This document shows positions 56,961 through 64,000 of a stretch of DNA of 64,000 bases, one piece after another. This stretch comes from Rusavskia elegans (taxonomy: Eukaryota > Ascomycota > Lecanoromycetes > Teloschistales > Teloschistaceae), in NCBI GenBank assembly GCA_011316305.1, contig SAUG01000176.1, forward strand, positions 19,365-83,364. Direction: 5' to 3'. A program made the translations under genes and the position numbers. Below the pieces are notes generated by a model. That model ran no database searches, was not told the DNA's origin, and saw only the letters and a list, made by a program, of their open reading frames with translations. The stretch's first letter is position 1, and each line of letters starts with the position of its first letter.

Positions 56961-58808
56961 ATGCGCAGCTCGATTGCAGCGCGCCACGTATGGGGCAGCA
57001 ATAGTCACCCCGGTCTCATCCCGATAACGCGGCGTCAAACTTTCCACGATTACTTCGTCACTCACCTCCCCTCGTCTTCTCTCCACCCAGACTCTCGTAG
57101 CGCCGGTGGTCCTCATCACCAATTACCACGCTCAGCGTCGAAACCCCACGAGCCTCTTCCCTCCGGCGGACCTTCGCCTGCCCCGATCATCGGCCCCAAT
57201 CGTGACACAACTGTTGTCCGGATTCCACTCCGAAGCGCAAAACATCATTTCGGTGCATCTGTCTCGCGTGGTCAACGGCCGTACAATGAAGACACATATC
57301 AAGCGGGCGTGATTGAGCTCCCAGCTTTTGCCAAAAGGGCACCAATCAACCTCACTCGCGCTCCCGCCAGCAGTCCTCTTCAAGCGTATAGAGAAGGCCA
57401 GAGGCGAAAACAGGAAAGAGACGGGAAAGATGGTGCAGATGGCGAAGGCAAATCAGCTGATAGTGCAAGTGGTGATCCCCAGGTTTTTTACTTTGGCGTA
57501 TTTGACGGGCATGGCGGGACCGAGTGCAGTGGATTTCTAAAAGAGAAACTCCACGAGTACGTTGAGGAAGCGGCTCAGAAGTACGGATTGGAATCTAGTC
57601 TGCAGGGGAAGTCAAACAGAGCTGGACAATCCAAGAAGCAAGCCGAAGCATCCTTGCCCACAGCGGAGAAGTCAAGCGACAGCAGTGCTGCAAAACACAA
57701 CAACAGTGGAAGTCGAGGGCCCGGACTTCGAGCGTCAAAAGACCGAGATACTGTCTACCCAATTGCAGATTCCCCCAGCGGTTCGTCGAACTCAGACCTC
57801 ACGTTATCGAGCAAGGAGGCTACTACTCCCCTCGGGTCCGTTTCCCCCGAAGAAGTTTCCGCCTTGCAAAAGAAGCTCATTCACTCTTGGAAAGAGACTG
57901 TGGGTGGCTACTTCCGACGTTTCTCCCCTGCAGCGTTCAATCTCGATCCACCAACGCCGTCAACTATCCTCACCCACGCATTTCTGACAGCTGACCTCTC
58001 CTTCATCACCGCCCAGCTCAAACTCTCCGCCTCCGACGCCGACCCAGTCCTCGCTGATTCCCCCATCAACACGTCCGATATTGTCCCGTACGGTCCCTAC
58101 ACTCCCGCGAATCCATCCTCCACCACATCCAACCCTCCCCACGTTACCTCTCCCACCAAATCCCGCACGCCATTCAAAGGCGGTTCCACCGCCTCCGTCG
58201 CCCTGATTTCCACTCCCACCCCAACCCCCTTCTGGCACCCCTCCACCCCATCAACTCTCCTCACCGCCCACTGCGGCGACACCCGCATCCTTCTTTCCCG
58301 CACATCCGACGGTCTCGCAGTCCCCCTCACCACAAACCACCACCCCTCATCCCCCTCCGAAGCCGCCCGCCTCCGCCGCCACGCCGCCTCCTTCGTCACC
58401 GACTCCTTCGGCGAAGAACGCATGTCCGGTCTCGCCAACACCCGCTCCTTCGGCGACATGCCCTCCAAACGCATGGGCGTATCCGCCGAACCACAGATTC
58501 AGACCATCCAGCTCAGCCCCGCGGAATACGCCTTCATGGTGCTCGTCAGCGACGGCGTGAGCAATGAGGCGAGCGATCAGGAGATTGTGGATATTGTGAA
58601 GGAGTGTAAAACTCCGGAGGAAGGGGCGAAGGCTGTGGTTGGGTTTGCGACCGAGACGGGCAAGGAGGGCGATAATGCTACATGTCTTGTTGTGAGGTTG
58701 GGGGGGTGGGAGAGGAGAAGTGAAGGTGGTGGGGGAAGTATGGGGACGAGGGAGGGGAGGGACTGGAGGAGGAGCGAGGCGGATGATCCAAGGAGGAAGA
58801 TGACGTGA
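56961..58808 (+). CDS. Mitochondrial PP2C-type protein phosphatase (Ptc6-like)
   Basis: A single exon of 615 aa. The N-terminus (MRSSIAARHVW, then RRQTFHDYFVTHLPSSSL) is Arg/Ser-rich and looks like a mitochondrial targeting sequence. PP2C motifs occur in order: RGQRPYNEDTYQ (E110, D111), FGVFDGHGG (D182, G183), GGSTASVALI, HCGDTRILL, GLANTRSFGDMPSKR, LVSDGVSNEASDQEI (D531) and GDNATCLVVRL (D571, N572). These Asp residues bind the two catalytic Mg/Mn ions. A long Ser-rich insertion of roughly 100 residues lies between the DGHGG block and the SWKETVGGYFRRF segment. The yeast relative Ptc6/Aup1 acts in mitochondria and in mitophagy; the same role here is inferred. The last 35 residues are Gly/Arg-rich. 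Confidence 0.92.
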   Translation: MRSSIAARHVWGSNSHPGLIPITRRQTFHDYFVTHLPSSSLHPDSRSAGGPHHQLPRSASKPHEPLPSGGPSPAPIIGPNRDTTVVRIPLRSAKHHFGASVSRGQRPYNEDTYQAGVIELPAFAKRAPINLTRAPASSPLQAYREGQRRKQERDGKDGADGEGKSADSASGDPQVFYFGVFDGHGGTECSGFLKEKLHEYVEEAAQKYGLESSLQGKSNRAGQSKKQAEASLPTAEKSSDSSAAKHNNSGSRGPGLRASKDRDTVYPIADSPSGSSNSDLTLSSKEATTPLGSVSPEEVSALQKKLIHSWKETVGGYFRRFSPAAFNLDPPTPSTILTHAFLTADLSFITAQLKLSASDADPVLADSPINTSDIVPYGPYTPANPSSTTSNPPHVTSPTKSRTPFKGGSTASVALISTPTPTPFWHPSTPSTLLTAHCGDTRILLSRTSDGLAVPLTTNHHPSSPSEAARLRRHAASFVTDSFGEERMSGLANTRSFGDMPSKRMGVSAEPQIQTIQLSPAEYAFMVLVSDGVSNEASDQEIVDIVKECKTPEEGAKAVVGFATETGKEGDNATCLVVRLGGWERRSEGGGGSMGTREGRDWRRSEADDPRRKMT

Positions 58809-59852
58809 GGACTGCGCTACACATTTGTTATCCCATAGGTCTGTGGAACGGTGGTTCGATGTCTCGGCTGCCACACATACGAAAGACGCTATCAGGGCAT
58901 CGGGTACGCTTGTTCATAGTGGTACAGGGCGCTGAGGCGCCGGGATAATGGCCTTCGAGGTGTTGGTCCACCGCTTACGTTGCATCTGTGATAAGTCTGC
59001 GCTTTGATTGCTTGGAATTTGAACATCAAAGTCCACGGCTCTTACCTCCTGCGTCCTCATTGCTTCTCTGACTACCCTTGTTTATGATAGAACAAGAGAA
59101 CAACGACTAAGGTATATGCTATTCCCAACATATATAACTCATCACCCGTCCTTGTTCCCCCCTTTCCACACAGTCTACTGATGATTACAAACACGCTTTC
59201 CATGAGAAGGCAGGCCTGTAGATGACGTAGAGAAGTTCTGGCTTGCCCCGTATTCGCGCCCTTTACCAGCTGCTGGGAGTTCCTATATGCGTTGCTATTG
59301 CAAGGGGGAATGGAAAGGTTATGAAGATGGGTGTGAACACTTGCGATGCTAGTTGGGATATATTCTGGACTGATATGGAGCTCCTTTTGGTTATGAGAAT
59401 ATGTATTGGGTTCTGTTGGTAAAGAGGTGTGGACAGAATGGCATGTTTGGGTCTCAATGAGGTACAGAGGGGGGTCCCCTTCCGTGAACATCATGATTTC
59501 GCTATAAAACACCATTGGGAACACTGAAAAACACACACTAAGAGACACCATGCCATTCAGCCAATCGGAGTGTTGGATTGGAGCTCCGCCCGCCTAACAA
59601 TTGCAATTGCGGTCACAGCTTCTGCTGCTCCTCTGTTTTTCATCAATTGACAGCAGTGTGTTGTACTGGTACCCCTCCCCTGAAAAATAGCAGGTATCTG
59701 ACAGAGCTGATTTTACCAACCCAGGTCAACACTATGCTGGCTGCCAGCCAGTTGTATAGTTACGCCAAAAAACACAAAAGAAGTATCTCTGACGTTGAGG
59801 ATTGTGGCGTTGACAGATGTCAAATTTGCTGTGAGAAGTCGTGGCCACAGTC
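58809..59852. other. Intergenic before the inverted-repeat element
   Basis: About 1 kb. A 159-codon ATG-initiated frame at 59551-59072 (minus) has no recognised domain and I do not call it. No other feature. Confidence 0.45.
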
Positions 59853-60430
59853 CAATTGCAAGGCTCTTGCTATCAGTGCCCCCCTACTTGTCTACAAGTG
59901 CCCCCCACTGACTTATAAGCGCAGAGACGATACTTGATCCAGCGTAGCATTACGACTAATTACATAGGCGTATGCTATATTCCTCCTTCCCACAACCTTC
60001 CTACCACCTCTGCCCACGCTCATTATCATTATTACTGCAGTCTTCGCCTACCTCATCGCCTCCATTACCTCTATCGCCGAATAATAGAGCTCCTACCCCC
60101 ACCTCAAGATATCTACTACGAGTCCTTCGACGGTCTTCTCGACGGCGTTAACAAGCATATATTAAGTAGATAGGTATATCGTATACAGTAATAGATAAGG
60201 TACCTTACTTATCATTGGGTAAGGAACCCTACGCAACTAAGGTAGCACTCCCGCAGTATTGCGAGACTAGTATTGTTGCGAAGGGTTGTTGCGCTCGGAA
60301 GATACAACGAGGGAGTCGTGGGATTTAGTACTTGCCGCGCGGTGGTGTCGTCACTGTGGATCAAGTACCTATGAGTCAGAGGGGGGCACTTGTAACCCGG
60401 TAGGGGGGCACTGATAGCAAGAGCCAATTG
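59853..60430. mobile_element. MITE-like inverted-repeat element, about 578 bp
   Basis: Imperfect inverted repeats of roughly 75-90 bases bound the element. The left arm at 59853-59942 and the reverse complement of 60352-60430 share CAATTG, GCTCTTGCTATCAGTG with a C run, TACAAGTG with a second C run, CTGACT and TACTTGATCCA. The left arm has a 4-base and a 9-base insertion relative to the right. Each arm carries the motif (C/A)AGTGCCCCCC twice, about 21 bases apart, like the doubled transposase sites of some Tc1/mariner-type elements. The interior has no long reading frame, so it would be non-autonomous. I could not fix a target-site duplication: the arms match out to CAATTG, which is itself palindromic. 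The superfamily is uncertain. Confidence 0.65.
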
Positions 60431-60743
60431 TAACAACAAATCCAGGATGGGCAAGTATCGGCAACACAAGACTGCTGGTAGATCTGTATCTGCTCAAGCG
60501 TAGTGGCTGCATTGCAGCACCACCACCACTCCTTTCCTCCACGCTTCTCTACGTACCCTCTTAACCATGTATGGGCCGCTTACAATACAACAAACAGCCA
60601 AAGCGTTGTGGACGACTATGTGCATTAAGCCGTAGCTACACCGTTTTTTAGAGAATGTACAGTGAGCACCCATGAGAATCATCAACGGCATGTAACACCT
60701 CTGAATCAAATCAGGATTCACTCTGCCCCCTCTAATCAAATCG
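60431..60743. other. Carboxylesterase promoter region
   Basis: 313 bases between the inverted-repeat element and the carboxylesterase start. The element therefore sits just upstream of this gene. No specific site is called. Confidence 0.45.
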
Positions 60744-62758
60744 ATGATGCTCCTCTCCTCACTAGCCATCGTTGCGGCTGGGATATGGGTGAAATATGCT
60801 TCGACTTCTTCGTCCGAGACGACCAGCACAGGTGCGATGAATTCGTTGCCGATCGTAGATCTAGGCTATACCTTACATCAGGCTACTTCATACAATGCGA
60901 GTCTTCCATTGAGAGATGATATGGGGACATGAATTTAACCCACTGTTTAGGCTTCAAACGAATATTACACCTTCAAACATCCGCTATGGGGATCCTCCGA
61001 TTGGTGAATTGCGCTTCGCCGCGCCTCGCGTTCCATCTCCAAATCGCACTGTGCAGACGGGTAGTAACGGTGATCGAAGGTGTTTTCAAGGTTTGTCAAA
61101 GGCCTGTCTCCGAAAGTCCAAGACAGCCTTGACAACCCACAGCAAACCCGGGATGGCTCACGATTGCCGGCAAATTTATCGCTCCTTATCTGAAGGGCCA
61201 GACCGAAGCATTCTATGCTCAATATCCCTCCCAGACTTCTTTTCCTAAGCCCAGCGTTCCTCCAGCAGATCCTACCGAGACGGAAGATTGCCTGTTTCTG
61301 GACGTCAAAGTCTCAAGAAATGTCATCAGCAACAAAGACATCCCAAATCGGAAAGCCCCAGTTCTGGTTTGGATTCATGGAGGGGGCTTTATGGGCGGGT
61401 ACAAGACGCAGTATTCGTCTGATTCGCTCCTAGCGCAGAGTCGCATTGGCAGGAACGCCGAGGTCGTTTTTGTACAACTAAATTACAGAGTAGGCTCCTC
61501 AAGCCGATACATGCCTACTTGCTGACATTCCCTAAAGCTAGGCGCATTTGGCTTCTTGTCGGGTGTGGGCGTGCAGGGGAATGTCGGCCTCCTTGACCAA
61601 GGACTTGCTCTGCAATGGGTTCAGAAGCACATAGATCAATTCGGTGGTGACCCGCGGCAAGTCACTGTCATGGGAGAGTCAGCAGGAGCCGGCTCAATCG
61701 AGTATCATCTCACGGCTCGAGATGCAGTGTCCACACAGCCGCTTTTCCAACAGGCAATCATGCAGAGTCCCTTTTTCTTCCCCGACCAGGGACAGGTTCG
61801 GAACCTGGCAACATACAATCAATTTCTCAACTTTGCTGGTGCCTCATTTCTTGCAGCTGCCAGGACCACTCGGGCTGAATCACTCCGAGTAGCGAACTAT
61901 CGAATTGTCCTCGATGCTTCCTATGGGCAATTTGGATTTGGTAAGTGAAAATACGCTGATCGCTTCCGAGTCCCCGAACAATATGCCTCTTGCATGTGGG
62001 ATACCCTGGGTCTGGCCGAGGCATAGATGTTCATTTCCAAACTCCGAGTCTAACAAAAAATTTCCAAAGGTCCTGTGGTCGACCAATCCTTCATCGTTGC
62101 TTCGCCAGCTACCCAGCTCCTTCTCGGTCGATATAGGAGGCCCCTACCACAGTTTTTAGGTCATAATACTGCAGAAGTAGGCCTGTAGCCTTCACATCTA
62201 AAATACTAGCAGGACACTGACCGTTGAGGATAGGGTCTTGGCTTTACTGACCCTTGGGTCCTGAGCGACGTCGATTTTACCGACTATGTCCGGAAACTGT
62301 TTCCCGCCGCGTCCCTGGATGCAGTTTCCTACATCACAAACACAGTCTATCCCCCTCCCAAGAGTGCAAGGCTTCCGTACGAGACCAACTTCGATCGCGC
62401 AGTCTTAATCACCTCCGATGTTGTCATCACATGCAATACGTACCTGCTTGCCCGTGCATACCAGAACAAAACTTACAATTACCTTTTCGATGTTCCTCCG
62501 GGACTGCATGGTGACGATCTGCACTATACCTTCGGGTCAGACTCGTCTGTCAAGAGTGAGCGGGTTCGTCTGGCTATTCAAGACTATGTCTTGTCCTTCA
62601 CTGCAACAAGAAGTCCCAACAGCCCCGCGCAGCCGAGCTTCCCAATGTACGGGACCGCGAATCAGGCATTGAACCTTTCACCAGCGTCGATAGAACCAAA
62701 GCCAGATACAGCCGCTTCTGCTCGATGCCTTGAGCTGCAGAAACACGTGTGGAGTTGA
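60744..62758 (+). CDS. Secreted type B carboxylesterase/lipase with an apparent frameshift in exon 2
   Basis: Six exons: 60744-60896, 60951-61090, 61143-61489, 61538-61940, 62070-62176, 62234-62758. The product would be about 558 aa. The N-terminus has a signal-peptide-like MMLLSSLAIVAAGIW, then PIVDLGYTLHQATSYN. Catalytic features are complete: oxyanion loop VWIHGGGFMGGY, nucleophile GESAGAG, acid residue in GHNTAE/GLGFTDP (joined by the last intron) and His in GLHGDDLHYTF. Two oddities affect the 5' part. The first intron seems to use a GC donor. In exon 2 the frame NEYYTF must shift by two missing bases (or one extra) near 60970-60976 to continue SNIRYGDPPIGELRFAAP. All later exons join cleanly. 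It is either a very young pseudogene, a base error or an unusual splice. Substrate unknown. Confidence 0.75.
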
Positions 62759-63129
62759 AAGAGTGACGGTCTTAGCGCTACATCGCCAAAGGGGCGCTCA
62801 CTATCCTGGTGATCACAAAGTCGAACTTACCGATACCTCAAAGTCTGGCCTACCTAAGATCAAGCAGAAAACTGGCGTACGACTAAATATCTCGGTCTCT
62901 GACAGGTGGGTTCATGGTTTCTTGAGATTCAGATGAACGATATGTAGCTATCGCGATTTGAGGAAGGGAAGGAAGGACGATCTGACAAGGAAAGCAAGGA
63001 AACATCTTCTACGGGTTAATTACAAAGATTTCCTTGCTCTGTACCAGCAGATATGGAAATATGAGTTCGAGAAGCCAAGCCAAGCTCCCCGCAGCGGCCT
63101 TTGCCCAAGAACTCCGAACCTTTCGATGA
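62759..63129. other. Convergent spacer
   Basis: 371 bases between the 3' ends of the carboxylesterase and the aldo-keto reductase. No feature seen. Confidence 0.5.
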
Positions 63130-63931
63130 CTAAGGAGCAACATGACTGACCGCCGTCCAAACATTCTCGAAGGCGTCAGCCACGCTTTCATCCAGTGGAC
63201 CCTTCAATATCTCCATGATATTGCTCTCCAGCTGTTCGATCTTGGTTGCCCCGAGAATGACCCCATCCTCCTTACCCAGAGCAGAATGGTAGCACAGCCA
63301 TCTCAACGACGCCCCAGCCATGGACAGCATATCCCGCGGCTGCAGAACGGCGTGCAACTCCTTGATCGCGGAATGCATCGCGTCTTTGTCGTACATGGGC
63401 CTGTAATGTTCCCCCATGGCATTACCATCCGCGAACCGAGTTCCCGTCAAATCTCGACCCAGCGAAAGATTCCCGGACAGAAAGCCACCAGCAAGTGGGC
63501 TTCACCGGAGCAAATCGTCAATTTTCAATCTACCCATCTGGAACGCAAAATCGGGGGCTCCAAGGGGGGTTTCGACGAACCTGAAAGCCATGTAAACGAT
63601 CCCGTGTTTCCGCAGTAACGGTAGTAGATCTTTTTCCATTCTCCGACAAACGGCGTTGTACTGCCCCTGATGGACGCTGGGCTTGACCCAGCCATGTTTG
63701 TCGCAAATAGCCAAGAACTCTTCGACCTGATCGGGATTATAATTGGATAGACCGAGCTACTCGTCGTATATCGGGCAAACCATCAGTAATGTGATCTTCC
63801 ATTGCTCAATTAGATTGCAGAAAAGGGCGAACCTGTTGGAATTTCCCATCTATCCAGTGGCTATGTAACGCTGCTGCTGTTTCTTCAACGGGTGTTGTGC
63901 TGTCGGGGAAATGGCAGTACAGGGTATGGAT
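63130..63931 (-). CDS. AKR7-like aldo-keto reductase, 3' part (5' end beyond window)
   Basis: Three exons of the C-terminal part are visible on the minus strand: 63931-63833, 63756-63581 and 63499-63130. They read HTLYCHFPDSTTPVEET, then LGLSNYNPDQVEEFLAICDK and KPSVHQGQYNAVCRRME, then SPLAGGFLSG, MYDKDAMHSAIKEL, SLRWLCYHSALG and DGVILGATKIEQLESNI. This is the aflatoxin-aldehyde-reductase (AKR7) pattern. These are NADPH-dependent cytosolic reductases of aldehydes and ketones with a TIM-barrel fold; GATKIEQLESN belongs to the cofactor-binding end. Intron donors are GTTCGC and GTTCGT. An in-frame TAG just upstream of 63931 fits an acceptor there, so the N-terminal half (catalytic Asp/Tyr/Lys) lies in an upstream exon to the right of the window. 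Confidence 0.85.
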
Positions 63932-64000
63932 CTAGGAGATTTGGTGGGCGTGGATAGCACAGAGGGTTGTCGGTATTCTTTTTTGACGCTTTTGGGGGGG

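Noticed and set aside
58097..58874. Minus-strand frames of 125-175 codons under the PP2C gene
   Set aside because: They are Gly/Val/Glu-rich antisense shadows of the C-rich PP2C coding sequence.
59072..59551. 159-codon ATG-initiated minus-strand frame
   Set aside because: It has no domain, only moderate length and His/Thr-rich random-looking composition; evidence is insufficient for a gene.
63481..63510. Suspected frameshift in the aldo-keto reductase
   Set aside because: On rereading the bases, the exon 3 junction at 63499 joins in frame (SPLAGGFLSG); there is no lesion.
1..64000. tRNA, rRNA, CRISPR and bacterial-type signals
   Set aside because: While reading I saw no T-loop-like GGTTCGANTCC with matching stems, no rRNA stretches and no regularly spaced repeats. 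Without a covariance search, a small RNA could still be missed.

Overview
The window is 64 kb of nuclear DNA from a filamentous ascomycete (Pezizomycotina; class not resolved). Evidence: intron-containing genes with mostly 48-160 bp GT-AG introns, genes on both strands, a single-gene MoaA-MoaC (cnxABC-type) fusion, a giant DUF3638/DUF3645 protein, and fungal PI synthase, Prp18 and mitochondrial PP2C genes. I saw no bacterial-style operons, rRNA, tRNA or CRISPR. Exon structures were deduced by hand from splice sites, reading phase and family similarity, so exact junctions remain predictions.

Layout. 0-10.5 kb: one huge minus-strand gene in eight exons (about 3,250 aa, P-loop plus DEAH box). 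10.5-13.7 kb: mostly non-coding, with a relic of a 2EXR/F-box-like gene. 13.7-20 kb: a small four-helix membrane protein, an MFS anion:cation symporter, and a DUF7923-type gene lacking its usual CCCH zinc-finger tail. 20.4-21.4 kb: a metallophosphoesterase. 21.9-34.7 kb: four paralogous F-box/leucine-rich-like genes (called A-D here) interrupted by the housekeeping gene prp18. Gene A looks intact, B has a frameshift, C is truncated, and D carries a stop and a frameshift. 35-37 kb: an unrecognised acidic nuclear-looking protein. 37-41.6 kb: a long gene-poor stretch. 41.6-51 kb (all minus strand): a PHD-finger protein, a BTB-domain fragment, the MoaA-MoaC molybdenum cofactor gene and a bZIP transcription factor. 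52.4-58.8 kb (all plus strand): an LCAT-like lipase/acyltransferase, PI synthase and a mitochondrial PP2C phosphatase. 59.9-60.4 kb: a short inverted-repeat element (MITE-like). 60.7-64 kb: a type B carboxylesterase with an apparent small frameshift, and the 3' part of an AKR7-like aldo-keto reductase that runs off the right edge.

Most genes are unrelated single-copy housekeeping or regulatory genes. The dynamic part is the F-box-like array, where the genes and also their intergenic flanks are duplicated and the copies are at different stages of decay. The most suggestive regulatory structure is in the MoaA-MoaC gene. Its MoaA half ends in the Gly-Gly tail and a stop codon lying at the splice donor, so intron retention would give free MoaA and splicing would give the fusion, as in human MOCS1.
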